Below are positions 41,101-56,100 of a stretch of 64,000 nt of DNA, piece after piece (within the stretch, counting starts at the first letter, position 1; each line of letters starts with the position of its first letter). Position numbers and translations under genes: made by a program. This DNA is from Eupeodes corollae (taxonomy: Eukaryota > Arthropoda > Insecta > Diptera > Syrphidae): the NCBI RefSeq assembly GCF_945859685.1, contig NC_079149.1, positions 26,757,118-26,821,117 on the forward strand, given 5' to 3'. The notes under the pieces are model-generated. The model was not told where the DNA came from. It did no database searches and was given only the letters and a program-made list of their open reading frames with translations.

Positions 41101-44100
41101 AAAAACGCCAAAAGTTAAATGTTATACATTATATCATCGTTGTCGTTGATGTTTTTGGACCGGAAATAATTTTCGAAAAACGGATATGAAATGGAAGGAT
41201 TCTGGATATGAACGTATATATTTTTTTTTGTTTTTTGAAAAATATCTCATATTTTTTATCGACAATATCATCATCATCATCAACATCGTTGTGAGGGTTG
41301 TTTGCAAATTATATCAAGGTTTTTGTTTATTGATTTATTTCTATATTCACTTATTTTTTGTTTGGTTATTATTAAATGAAATATTTAGCTGACCTAGTTA
41401 AGAAGAAAAAATATTTGTTTTTTGGATATTTCTTTTTGAAGTGAAGTGAATGTAATCTAATTTTTGTATATTACTTCAATATTGGGCTTACAGGATTTAC
41501 AGGATATTGAGTAGTAATTGGAAGTTAACAAGTTTGAAGAACATTTTATTTATTGAATTTGATTTTGAATTATTTGAATTTGGAAATTTAATTGAAAGAA
41601 AAAAATCAGTCGATGGAATTGGTTAACAAAATAGTTAATAGTTAAAATTCAAGGAAAGTATCTAGACTCCCAAAGGAAACATTTTTAATGGAAAAGGAGG
41701 CTGGGATGCAACCCACTTTGATAACTTCCAAATTGGTGGACTTTTAAATAGTATTTTTTTTTAATAAACACGGAATTATCATTTAAGGACCTTCGAAGGG
41801 GTTTGTTGATATTGGTTTTTAAATTTTAGCGAAATTTTAACGACGATATTTTCTAACCATTCCTTTGTGCGAGTAATTTTGTCAGGGAAGGAGTTGGAGA
41901 AAAGTTTAAACCAGAATCCGAAAGGCTAATTTTTCATAACAAGAATTACTCTTAGGAATTTTTCACTTACTTGCAAGATGGAGTGCCCGTGGAAAAACTT
42001 TTGATGTTGCAGGCAAGGATTGAACCCAAGAACTCTGGCATGACAGTCCTACGCACTAATCTCTACGCCTCGGGTACTAAACTGTAAAAAAATACTTAAA
42101 GTACATCTTACTACAGGTTTTTGAAAAATGGCTGGTGAAAAAGATTATTCCGTACGACTCATGAACAAAATAAACCAAAAAGGTCTCCTAATTGTTTGAA
42201 AAGTTTATAAGCTTCTTTTATAAAATAAACACATTTTTATAGGACAACATTTTGAAATATATTTCTTAATTTATTAATTTTGTGAATAATTGAAACATTT
42301 TCTCGCTTACGTAACATTTTTATGTCAAAACCTAAAAACTTAAGAATAGTTTTACATAATTAAGGTCATAAGAATACTAAATATACAATTTGTTAGAAAA
42401 GGCAAACAGTAAAACCAATAAAATCGAGTGTTAATTGCTATGTCACAAATATTCTCAGATTTTGTAAAGGGTGGTTAAAATGGTAGACATGTGCATTCAA
42501 GAGGACACAAGCGTCCACAGGTTTTTTTTAAAACCTACCTTTGTCAAACAACTCCTACTCAAACCTCCCCGCGGTGAACATCGGGTGCCTAGTACCTCAA
42601 CTATAGATTGGGTTCCAACACCAGTGGAAAGTTGTTGGGGGCAGCAAACGAGAGAGGGGGGAGAGGTGTTTCCACTAAGGCACCTCTCCACATCCAAGGG
42701 GCAGCGGACGAATTCTTGAGATGGAATCAACGGTGGCGTCTACAGTTCCAGTAAGGTTGAACTACTTAGTGAACACCTTATAGGGCTTCTTCGACTTATT
42801 CGGATCCCAGGCCTATAAGGAGAGGTTTTATACAGCTCCACACCCTTGGAGTTATACTTAGGATCTGACTCTCCAGGTTGGGGGTTGTGCCGTCGGCTTG
42901 ACTTCCTGGCCACGTAAAAAATACCTTTAGTTGCAAAGGAAGCACCAACAATCCTCGGATACGGACGGATTCACTGTTGACAAACCAACGCAATCGAAAT
43001 AAGGACAACGAACTGTGGGTCTGTACGTGGAATGTTAGGTCCCTTAATAGAACACCTGCAGCCGAAGAATTAGCGGAAGCCTTAAACTGCTGCAAGGCAG
43101 ATATTACCGCCATCCAAGAAGTGCGATGGGACGGACCCGCAATATATACGCGATATATACTACGGCGACTGCTACCGAGAACAAAGACAGAGTCTATTTG
43201 GGTGTGGATTTGTTGTTGGAACTAGACTCATCCAAAAAGTCTTGAGTTTCAACAGTGTGAGCGAGCGCATCATGACAATCCGCATCAAGGCTGAATTCGC
43301 CAACATAAGCCAACTACCTCGTTGTTGCCGAGAAACTGCTACGGATATCCCGATCCAAGCCAAAACAAGAAAATACTTTGAGAAAATTCGACGGCCACAC
43401 TCGCAAAAGGCTGCCATGTCCTTTTCCGATCGAGTCTCTAATAACCTCTTAAGGAGTCCTATGCTGTCTCCATTAAGCATTGAAAACCAGTGGCAATATT
43501 GCCTTGCAGCCATCATAGACGCCGCCTCTGAAGTACAAAAATACAAAACGGCGCTGCACAAAAGGACTAGGGCTCCTCGCGAGCTCTACGAGCAGAAGAG
43601 AGGAGAGGAACATCGGCTTCTAAAATGGAAAAAAAAGAGAGAATGAGAAGCGCGTGATCGAGGAGAAAGAGGGATGTCACAACAGGAATGAGGTTCGTTA
43701 ATTTTACCAAAAGGTAAAAAAAAACCTCCCAAGGGTACCAGCCACTAACCGAAGCCTGTAAAGACGATCAGGGAAACAACGTAGTAGAACTGCAGTCGAT
43801 GCTGAGAATATGGAAAGATCACTTCTCCAAATTATATAACGGCGATGACGAACCGAATTCCGCTGTATGGGAGATAGAACCACTCAACCTCTGCGACGCA
43901 GATCAACAATTCCGAAGTGAAGATAGCTATATCTAAACTTAAGTCAAACCAAGCTGCTGGAGCTGACGGCATAGCTGCCGAACTATTTAAGGCAGCAGCC
44001 GATGACTTGGTACGGAGAATGCACCAACTCATCTGCAAAATACGGTCGGAAGAATGCATGCCCGATTAGTGGAATCTCAGCATAGTGTGCCCGATATATA

Positions 44101-47100
44101 AGAAAGGAGACCCTCTGAACTGCGCCAACTACAGTCTCCTTAACATTGCGTATAAGATCCTCTCAAACGTATTATGTGAACGTTTGAAGCCATTCGTCAA
44201 CAACCTAATTGGTCCTTATCAGTGTGGCTTCAGACCAGGAAAGTCCACTATCGACCAAATATTCACACTACGACAGATATTGGAAAAAACCCAGAAGCTT
44301 CAAATCGATACCCACCATCTCTTTATCGATTTTGAAGCCGCGTATGACAGCATCTATAGGGAAGAGCTCTACCGAGCAATGCCTAGCTGTGACATCCCTG
44401 TCAAACTTACCCGTTTGTGCAGAATAACGATGGAGAATGCACGCTGCTCTATCAAGGTCGGAAAAGATCTTACCGATGCATTTGATGTCAAAAAAGGTTT
44501 TAGAAAAGTCGATGCACTGCCATGTGACTTCTTCAACATTGTTCTGGAAAGAACTGTGCAAAACTCAACCGTCTAGAGGCACAATCTTTCAAATTTGTAT
44601 CCAATTATTTGGAAACGCAGATGATATTGACATAATTGGAAGATCAAAGCGTAATGTCAGTGGAGCGTTTTTTGGTATTGCGACGGAAGCGAAGAAGATG
44701 GGTTTAGTGGTAAATAAGGGCAAGACCAAGTAAATGCGGTCATCAAAAAAGGACACTTAACAACGACGTCTTGGACTGCTATATGTTGGAGGTAGTTAAG
44801 AACTTTGTTTCCTAGCGGTGTCCGCTATTAACACAGACAACGACACTAGCGCTGAAATCAAACGAAGAATAACTCTTGCAAATCGCTGCTTCTTTGGACT
44901 TAGAAGTCAATTGAGAAGTAAAGTCCTCTCTCGAGCATCTAAATGACTATCTATGGTGCTGAGGCGTGGACCCTGTCAAAGAAAGATGAGAGCGTCTTAG
45001 GATGCTTCGAGAGAAAAATTCTTCGGGTGATTTTTGGTCCCGTACTCATAAATGGAGAATGGAGGAGAAGATATAACGACAAAATTCGGGCTGTACAACG
45101 ACACTGACCTAGTTAACAGAATAAAAGTCCAACGGCTAAGGTGCTAGGTCATGTACGGCGAATGGACATCAACCCTCCAGCCCGAAAGGTCTTCGAATCC
45201 AATCCCGAATGATGGCCGGCGCAGTAGAGGAACACCGCGACTCAGGTGGAGCACTCAGATGGGTGAATACCTCAACCAACTTGGCGTGCGAAACTGGAGA
45301 CAGCTAGCTAGGGACGAGCTGGCTGGAGACACATGTTGGTTGATTTATTATGATAATATGGCACAATTATGCATAAACCAAAATATCAGCCAAATGGCCG
45401 CCACAAGCTCGTTGGCACACCTCCATCCGATGGTCCAAATTTTCGATGACGCTTTGACATAATTGAGATTAATATGCCGAATAATCTCATCCTTTAGCTT
45501 TTAAATTGTCTTTTAAAATAACCCCAAAAAAAGATGTCCAAAGGTGTCAAATCTAATGATCTTGGCCACAACGTGAGAGAGCACGGCCATTGTTTTGTAA
45601 GCTGTGTGCCAACTTTATGTGAACTAAATATCTCGTCAGTGTCTCGAGAACGAACAAAAATAGTAGAGTCTTGAAATGGTTAGTAAATTTATCAGTTTAT
45701 ATTAGAAAATCAACACATTCTTGTGGGTTTATGTAATGCATTACCATTTATATATATTCATTTTATGCACTAGCTGCAACATTTTGTCACTTACGTAACA
45801 TTTTTTGTCACTTACGTAACATTTTTTGTCACTTACGTAAAATTTTTTGTTATAAATGTAAAATTTTTTTGACACAAGCGTCATAACTTTCAATTAATTA
45901 TTTAAATAGTTTTACATAATTTAGGTGACAAGAATGATAAAAATATAATATAGTCACCAACGTAACACCATTAACATTTTTTTAAAGAAATTTTACTTAA
46001 GCCTTGTATTTTTTAGATGAATGAATTCTTTTCAAGTAGTTAAGAAAATATTGAATAAAGTTTATAATACTTGTGTCACTTCCGTCACAATAAAAGCATC
46101 TTAATTATATTTAGTTCAAAATGTTATACTTGGGAGATTCATTTCATCAACCATAATTAAAAAAAAATTATCCCGACTTTTCCGTTTTTACTACCGAATT
46201 TAATCTCCTTTTTCTCCTCTTTACAGAACCGAACTTTGTGGGGGCATTTGATGTTGGTGAATATGTGTATTTCTTCTTTCGCGAACACGCCGTCGAATAC
46301 ATCAACTGCGGAAAAGCCATCTACTCAAGAATCGCTCGAGTTTGTAAGAACGATCGTGGTGGCAAATATATGATCAGTCAAAATTGGGCAACTTACTTGA
46401 AGGCTCGAATCAACTGCAGCATCTCAAGTGAATTCCCATTCTATTTCAATGAAATTCAATCCGTCTACAAAATGCAGCACGATGATACGAAGTTTTATGC
46501 TACCTTTACAACGAATACACACGGTATCTTGGGATCAGCAATTTGTAGCTACGACATTAAGGATATCAATTCAGCATTTGAAGGTAAGTGAAGAGTGCCG
46601 ATGTGGTTTGGTTTGGGAGGACATTCCAAAAAGAAGATAGAAGAAGATTCTATTCCAATTGTAAGATTTTATGAGTCTGTGTGCGGGTGTGTATATTTGC
46701 CAATTTCTATTGAGAGACCACATATTGCTGATTTGAGCTTATATCCTAGAGACTGCGATGTACTTTGCTGCTGCTATTTTCCCCTCTAATATCCTTTTGC
46801 ACATACTCATATGAGTTGAAGAACTCTCGGCTGCTCCTTATAGCTTCACGTCGCGTTCCTCATCCTTGCATTATCCTTGTTGTCGTGATAGTGTGAAAAT
46901 GATATGCATCTGAATAGTTTTTCTAGACAAATTCGACATCATCCTGCGAGACGACAGTTTGGCTTTTTCTCTGCCTTGCTTTGCCGTATATGAACATCCT
47001 TAACCGAGTGTAGGAATGCAGCCAACAACTTGAAAACTCGTTGAATTTCCGTTGCACCTTTTTGTGTTCAATCTCATTCTCGTCCTTGTCAACGCCAACG

Positions 47101-50100
47101 CCACCGCCACCGTGTCGCTCGTCGTGCATTGGCAATGTCCTTTTTTTCTGCATTGCATTTGGATGATTCGTGAAGTAGTTTGACACATCACTGAAGCAAG
47201 ATGTAACCGAATGGAAGGTATCCTTTCTCATACAACCCCATCATAGCTTCAGCATCGGCATATCCTTGACAAACAAAAAAAAAACTAGTTTACTCAAAGA
47301 ACGAATGGTGAGTAGGGTATTGGAGAGGGGGTCATATGGATGGCTGTGTGAATCTGATGAAGCACTGCGGAAGCAGAAATTCAAGTGACACTTTTACGCG
47401 GTTTTTGCACTTTTTTGCACGCTTCCTCTTCACTACTCGAAAAATTATCCCCTGGGATTGTGCCAGGACGAACGTTTTTCCTATATATACATATGTCTGT
47501 AGGTGTACGTGTAATACTTATACCTACACTTTTTGTTCGTTGCGGTACTACTGTGACTATATGCCGTGTGTGTAGTGAATGACACCTGGCAATAACAGCA
47601 GCAAAAGCAGCAACAGCAGCAGCCGGATATGTTATGTGTGCAGCATGGAATATCAAGGATTTCACACCTCAGAAGGTGATTCGTGTCCTCTTTTTTTTCT
47701 CTCGTCCTAGGTATTTGGTGTTTTGGGTGATGTGGGAGTTGGAGTTATTGGGTTTGGGTTGGATGGATGACATTCATTTGTAATACTTGCACGCATTTTA
47801 CTGCCACAGCAATAGTGTTGTATGCCACACTCGTCGTAGTTATATGTAGTGTATGTAATATGCCATGTCCTAGCGTAGCGAACGAAACGTTTTATGTTCG
47901 TATATTTTCCGGAAATGGAAAAAAGAAACAAAATCATTTTTTTCTTCTTCCTCTGAAATACGGATATTGTTGGAGACGTATGATGGCTACATTTTGTGTA
48001 TTTTGTTCCTACTAAGGTAGGTACATTTATAACAGAACACTGACTTGAAAGCTGAATTTTCATTTTTCTGTCTGGGATTTTATTTTTTTGTTGAAGCTTC
48101 TGCAAAATCTTATTTTTCTTCTTTATGGCAAAATATTGCTTTATTCATTCATCTTATACTATAATATAGGTTATAGATGAGGAGAGGGGTAGGGAGGAGG
48201 TAGGAGGAAGATTCACGGGTGTTCATAGGTACCTTCATTGTTGCTTGAGATAATTTAGTTTGGTTGTAGTTTGGAAGGTATTGTTCACTGTTGTCAGCAG
48301 CGCCAACTGAGCGGGATTCGGTGTTTTGAGGAAAATTGATTTCAAGATACTTTGTGGTACTATTTTTGATTCGTCAGATGTTACATTTCAATCTATATAA
48401 ATGATAGAAAGATGTATGTCGAAGTATAACTTACAATTGCTCAATTTGTACTTATGATTTGTGGTACAATAGAAGCTGTAAGGGAGTTCTGACTTTCATA
48501 AATACAGGTACTTTTAGAAAGGATTTTTCATCACTTTCTCGGAGAACTGAAACTTGATATTTTTTAAAATCATATATTTTGTCATTAGATATAAATAAAC
48601 ATTTATAAAACACTAATTAGGCATGATCCTAAGTAAAAATGTTACTCATACGCCGAAGTGATGGTTCAGAAAATTATTGTAGAGGAGAAACAAAATAAGA
48701 TAAGAGATTTTTTCTTTACAAAATTTTAGTAAAATCTCCGAGATTCAAAATTTCAAAAATAAGAAATCAGGCTTTTAAAAATATACATTTTTTTTAAGTG
48801 TGACTTAATTAATTTGAATTATGTCTCAAAATTAACTTCAAGCCCCTATTAAAGCAAATTCTATACCAACATTATAAATCGTAAAGTCAGTTTCTTTGTT
48901 TGTGTGTTTGAACGTCCTTCACGTAGCAAAGGAGCTATATTATAACATGAATTTTTGTGTGGCCCTAGTTAAGTTACCGGGGAGGCTTTACCTTCTTTTT
49001 ATTCCGGTAAAGTATCTCATGCATAGCTAATTCGAGAAGATCCGCTGGCGACACTTATAAAAAGATATTCAATAATTATGTTATTTTTTTTTAACAATAA
49101 GCATATCCTTAGGTGCTGAATGCTTGTGGACTTAATATCGTTGCCTATCATTAGGCTATATTAACCCATTAACACCCAATGTTATTTAAAATAAAAAATA
49201 TTTGTTTTTGTTTATTAAGGTGAAAGTTAAGGTATATTCAAAAAAATACACAAACAAAATTGTATTTAACAGTTATGGAGGTATCCTTTTTAAATACAAT
49301 AGGGTCATGCATACCATATTACTTTTCATTAACAAAAAAAATTTTAAAACACCATTTTCCAATACATAGTGTTACATTACGCATTTCACAGCACCATTTC
49401 GATTTTAAAGAACATTGGCGACATCTTAGTTGATTTGAAAGTTTTTTGGGAAAGTGGTACCCTTGGCTCTCCACAATGCTTCGCTTGACTGTGAGTCTAG
49501 GTTGTCATTGGTTCAAAGTATGAAACCGGAGGTAATGTCGTGTTATTGATCTCGTGAATTATAGTAGATCGCCTTTGTAGCTAGTTGCTAGCTTGTGGAG
49601 CCTCCAGGCATTGGACGTAGTAGACGAGATCATGGCTGTGAATAGGTTCCACCACCACTTTTTGATTCTTATTTTAATGGAGTAACTGTTGATGAACTGT
49701 TGTGTTGTAGTTTTTGAAAAGAAGTGGCTGAGGAATATTGACTTTATTCTGCTCATCCGTTTGACAATTTCAAGAAGTTCGATCTGGTCGTAGTTTGTGG
49801 CTATCGTAACGATGCTATTGTCCTTCCATTTGACAAAAAGCAATTCATTTCTCTTATCAAATTGGTGGTCAAAAGTTCCCCTTTTCTGCTTTTATAATTC
49901 TTTATTAGAAGGAAGAGGACATTTTTTTAACCGAATATCCAGAGCTGTTCCGGTTGCTCTAATTTTTTTTTCTTTTAAAATCTTCATTAGGCTATAACTA
50001 ATAAAAAAGTTATCAAAATAAATAACATGGTCACTTGAACAGTCAACATTCTTTAGAAGGTCGAGAACCACTCTAGACAATGAAGGCCTTAAGTTTTTAG

Positions 50101-53100
50101 CTCCGCAATATGTATCGAATGCATAAATGTATCCATTGTTGTAAAAGCATCCAATTTTTGAAAGCAAATCTTACAGGCTTTCTTCTTATAAATTGCTTAA
50201 AAGAATGTCGACCGAAATACTTCACCATTGATTCGTCTATAAATAAATGTTAATGCATATATCCCCACTTTTGAAACTTTTGACACAAAAGTTTACTGAT
50301 CGGACGCAGTTTTGCCATTTTATCGTTCATGTCAAGGGTATTATTATCAGCAAAATGAATCAATAGTTTTATTTCTTGAAATCTGTTCCTGATGCACATA
50401 CTGTTTGCAATAATAGGTACATGTGTATCAGCTGCTTGTTCCAGTACATGAATTCTCTTGCTTCAGAATGATAGCCCGAAAATAGAAGGATTTCAATAAA
50501 GAAATTTAAGTCTTCATCATTGAACGAAAAGCTGTGTTTATTTTTTTGGCCTGCAGACAATATTGTTTGATTTACGAGGTTGTCTTGCTTCGACATCAAA
50601 CAGTTTTTCAAAGACTTGAACTTCGTTAAGGCGAACCAAATCAGAAGCGCAGCTTTGAATTCTAGCCAAATAATCCGCTGTTGGATTTATTCCATCTGTT
50701 GACGTAATTGACTTTGTCCATAACGGTGGAACTATTGACTTTCTAGCTCAGACAATGGAATATCATCTTTCCTGTCAAATTCACCGTCGTCTTGGGCTAA
50801 ATAAGATTCCAAAAAAATATCAACCTCACCTGGAACATCTTGTGGTAACTCTATTGTCTTTTAAGTTATCTTCATCGATATCCTCTTCATCCGTAACATA
50901 GTCCAACGGTGGAGGAATCATGACGATATCAGCGTTGACTATCTTCGTATTAATATCAATTTCTTCCAGGGCGGAATCAAAATTGAAGAAACGTTTTCCA
51001 TACAATATTTTTGTAGAAATAGATCTAAAATCCATTTTGAATACTTAAAAGAAAAGTGTATGCATGAACGCACAGTCCTTTCTAAAGTACATCTATCTTA
51101 AGCTTTGCCTCGGTATGTTTACACAAAACTATGTGGGGACTAATTTTTAACTGATCTTTATGTTTTTTTTAGTAAATTCTGCAGAAACAATCAAGTTATC
51201 TCGTTGATTGAATTTTTTGAAGAAACAAACTTTTTTGATGAAAGCGAAACTAAGAATATTTAAAAATGCTTTGCGCAAAAAGACAATGCAACACACGTCA
51301 ACTTCAATACAAAAAAAATTGTTTCGAAAAATTTTAAAATACTCAATAAAGCCGAAAAAGCCTTTAAACAGTTAATTTGTATTTCATAGCCTACTTTTAA
51401 ATGCACATAAAGGAACTGCATTTTGCTGTACTCTAAAAAGGATAGTGGGAGAGTATGGGTTAACAAACAAAACTGTACTAAAACACTATTAAAAATAAGA
51501 GATGGGCGGTTTAACACCGATGCTGAGGGAATCTGAGATGGACTTAGAACACAGCACTTCATACCCAGTAGTATTTTTTAACTCACTTGAAATGAGGTGT
51601 ACCAGTTAAACTTTTTGAAATTTAGATGTCCTTCGCGATTAAGACTTAATGCCACACAACTTTATCGAAACATTTTTAGCACTATTATCTGAACCTTCCA
51701 TGTTAAAAAGGGTGATATTTCAAATCCCAATAAATTCTACAGATTTACCAATTCAAAAACTTCAATGTCCTATTAAGGTTATTTTCGTTATGATAATCAG
51801 TAAGGTATATGGGCAAACACTAAAAAAAGTGCGTTGAACTTAGAAAAGCCGTGTTTTATCATTTAAGCAATAGACATCGTTACTTTTGGTTAATCTTTGT
51901 TCCTTTTAATCGTGGAAAGCTTAACAACTTAATCATTTATACTTGCAACTGAAATATCTCTATATGTGAAATTTTGATTTTCTTGTATTACTCAAGCAAA
52001 GCTGCGGGTTTCAGCTTGTTGTGAATATGAATGAATAGCCCTGGTCTTAAAAACCTTCAAACTATCAAAACTATAAAAGGTGTTACTTCCACCATTGCAT
52101 ATAAGATAACTAAAAGTAGTGAACAGTTATTCAGCTGCTTTTTAATACCTTCACTAAAAATGTCCAAGATTAAGTGACGCTGAAGTCAATGTAGACATAT
52201 TCACCAGTCCTAAGGTAAAAGATTAAGTTTAAGATGATAACTTTGACACACTTCTAGAAGGTAATGACAACAAAGCGTGGAATGAATTTTTCCATGTCGC
52301 AGAAAACGTGAACACTTCGAAAGTTGGCATTCCGAAAACTGTTTTGCATTTTGTCCCTAAAAATCATTGTAGCACATTCCCACTTCTACTAACTTTCCGA
52401 ATTGTTACCGTCCTTTTGCCAACGATAATGCTTCCATCAGGATATCGCAAACTTGGAAAAACGTTGTCAGGGACATGGAATAAAATAAAAAAAGCTACCT
52501 TCATAAGGAATCTTTTTTTCAAGACTCATTCCGATCACAAACCAATATCATCTGTTTGAGAATCCTAAGGTTATAAGCGCACTTATCTAGCTTTCACTTT
52601 CAAAAAATATTCTAGAAATATCTTACTGAGCCGACTTCCTTTAACTCGTGTGAGCAAGGTGACCGATAATGGTGATAATGGCGTCTTTCTTCACGTACAG
52701 TTTGTAGAATCTTTAAGAGCCTCAAGGCTTCATTCAATCATTTTTTCTTAAAATACCAACTTAAAGGTTGTGATAATGTTTCTGTGAAACTTCTTCTTAA
52801 GTTCTTCCATCGCTTCCTGATTATTTGAACTTTATATGTTCTTTTTTTGTTGTATTTTAAAACTCCTGCTCAATCTTGATGAAAGAAATGTTTATAACTT
52901 GGCGAAGTCGTTTCTAAACAAATAACATCAACCACTCAGAACTCATGCCAAAAGAAATAAATCGCTTAAACATTTTCCCATCATAAATCTCTCAAGCTAA
53001 AAACAAACTTTACATCTTTCAAAAAACCCAACCCACCGAATCTACCACAAACCTCATCTACTAAATGAAACCATAAATATATTATCTTCCCGTTGCATCT

Positions 53101-56100
53101 CCTCCCATCACGACCTTTGCCAAATAAAAACCATACCAACCAACATACATTTCGAATAAATTAATTTTAAATTTCAAACCAAACCAAAAAAAAAATAAAT
53201 AAATTAAATTACAACAAAATAACAAACATCTTTTTATATTTTGCAGGAAAATTCAAAGAACAAGCCACATCTAATTCCGCATGGTTGCCTGTGTTGAACT
53301 CAAAAGTTCCTGATCCACGTCCTGGCACATGTATCAACGACACTTCAGCCCTTCCGGACTCGGTGTTGAACTTTATACGAAAACATCCGCTAATGGATAA
53401 AGCTGTGGATCATGAGTTTGCCAATCCAGTCTTTTTCAAACGTGATATTATCCTTACCAAATTGGTGGTCGACAAGTAAGTTATAAGTCTTGGCACATGT
53501 ATCCTCACAGCAGGACTATGTACTATCGCTTAAGTGTTTTCTCTTTTCGTCCTCCATCATCCTTGTACTCTAGAAAATAGAAATTAATAAAGAAAAAAAA
53601 TAGAAACAAATGGAAGAAAAAAGAAAACCTTAAGGATAACGCCGCGCCGTCGTGTGTCGATAGGACTCTAGAAACTTTAAACTGATATTGCACACGTCAA
53701 ATAAGCGTTTTTCATAACAAACAATCTTTTTTTCTGTTCTGTTTCATTTTTTATTTCTTAAAGGATTCGAATAGAAAAACTGAATCAAGAATATCTGGTA
53801 TATTTCGCTGGCACGAATACGGGTAGCATTTATAAAATCGTGCAATTCATTAAGTACGGACAACGCCATTCCAATTTGCTCGATATCCTGGAGATAGCGA
53901 AAAATGAGCCCATTAGAGAGATGGATCTAAGCCAAAAGACCGGCTCTCTTTATATAGCGACAGCGCACAGTGTGAAACAAATCGACTTGGCAATGTGCAA
54001 TCGACGGTATGACAGTTGCTTCCGTTGCATCACAGATCCGTATTGCGGCTGGGACAAGGATGTGGGTGCTTGTCGTCCATATCAGTTAGGATTGCTTCAG
54101 GTGCGTTTAAATGAAAATACAAAAATTCAAAGACTAAGATAAAATACACTTAGCTATAGACAAAAATATAGCTATCAGAGAAAGGTGGTCCTTTCTGATG
54201 CTTTATCTGGTCTCTGTCGATTTGTCAGGACCGCTAAATGTTCACTAAACGTTTTCAATCTCTATAACGTAGTTTTTTTTGTCTTCTTCTTTATTTCTAT
54301 TTTTCCTGCTGCAGGACGTGGGCAATGAAACATCAGGCATTTGTGATACGAGTGTCCTGAAGAAAAGGATAACAGCCTCGTATGGACAAACATTGCATTT
54401 GTCGTGTTTTGTTCGTTTGCCGGAAGTTCTGCGACAGAAAGCGATACGATGGTATCACCATTCAACGGAAAAGGGAAGGTAAGTGAAAACTGATATCCTA
54501 TATAAACATAGATACAAAATAATACACGAAAGAGCTTTTCATTCTGTTGTTTTGATAATTTGGTGGTTTTTCAAAAGAAAATTGTTGGTCTTGTTTTATT
54601 TTTACCAGAAATCGAATGTCACATTGTTTCTTATTTTGTCTTTTTCGAAACCGGAGAACAATCAGATTTTTAACTTTTCAAATGCAACAATACAATAAGA
54701 GTACTTCTCGAGACAATTTAATCGTAACGAGATAAATTTAATGAAAAGTGCAAACGTTGGAAGAAGTTTAACTTTCTCAGATATTAAGATATTATCCATT
54801 ACATTCGAAAACATGGGATAAACGACCTCCAAAACAAGAATTACATAAACTGTAGATTGATATTGAATGTGTGGAGAAAAAAGGTTAACATTCCGTTGGA
54901 TTTTTAAGAAAATGTTGCGAAACAATGATTAAGGCACTTTCTGATAAAAAAGCAGTTCGAAAATAAGCAACTCGAAAAAACTAATAACAGATATTCAGCT
55001 TTTCGAAAATGTAGTTTTATTTAATTCTGGTATTTAAAATAGAGTTTTCAGCAATTCTGGTTATCTGACAGTTTCAATTTAGAAGATTTGATAAGAACAC
55101 ATTAATCTAAAAAGTTAAGCACAATTTAGAAAAAACTATAAGCAATATCGCTAAGTAATTGTTAATGGTATCGGTAATAAAAATTGGAATTGTGCAAAAA
55201 AAATATTAATAACAAAAAGTAGAGAGAAAACGGTTTGAATCTGCAAAATTATACAGTTCAGCTAAAATAATAAAAAACGGGAGTTTTTAAAAAAAAAATG
55301 TTTAGAAGCTTAAGCTTGAAAATCAGTTTTGAAAAACAAATTTTGAACAAAAACCTTAAACGGTAACATTTGTAAATATGCTATATGCTTTTTATAATAA
55401 CTTTAACATTTCTCGCAGATCTTCCTTCGATATGGATTTCCGGTTTGCCCTAAAGTTCAACCCATTCTACCCCTTGCACTGTTTTCTAGTGGTTTTTGAA
55501 AAAAATAATGTATTAGAAATGATGGCATTGGTGACGTATGTTTAAAAGCCTAACAAGCAAGTTCTTTTTCTAATGGACTACAACAAAATCAAAAGTAGAG
55601 CCGATGTTTTCGATCAAATGCTTTCTATTTATTTCTGCACACGTCAAACATAACGATGGCCGATGGTTGTATTTTACAACTTATTTGACGTAGCCGATAT
55701 ACTTCCTTGCAATAGGGGTAGATGTTATCTTTGTTTAAGAGCAAAAAACACATAACCCAGTTTTGTTAAATTTTGTATAAGTTTTTGAATTATTTCCAGA
55801 AAAAAATCTTTTAAAAATCTGTGAAAGGATAGGACTGTTCAAACATCCCATGACGTAAAAGAGGGTTTAGAATAGTCTCATACATCCTCCGCCAAATAAC
55901 TTTTTTTTGAAAATGCTTTAAAAATATCGATTATAGCTTCCACTGTATGCCACGTAGCGCCGTCCTGTTGAAACCAAACATTTCCAATATCTTCCTGCTC
56001 ATTTCATGACCAAAAATTCGTTCAATATGTCATAACGATCGCCATTGACACTCCTTGCCCCAAATCCAAATGAAGATGAAGCATTTGAACATACGTTTGA

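Noticed and set aside
45778..45870. CRISPR-like array (repeated 21-bp unit)
   Set aside because: The units are directly adjacent with no unique spacers, in an animal intron. It is a simple tandem repeat.
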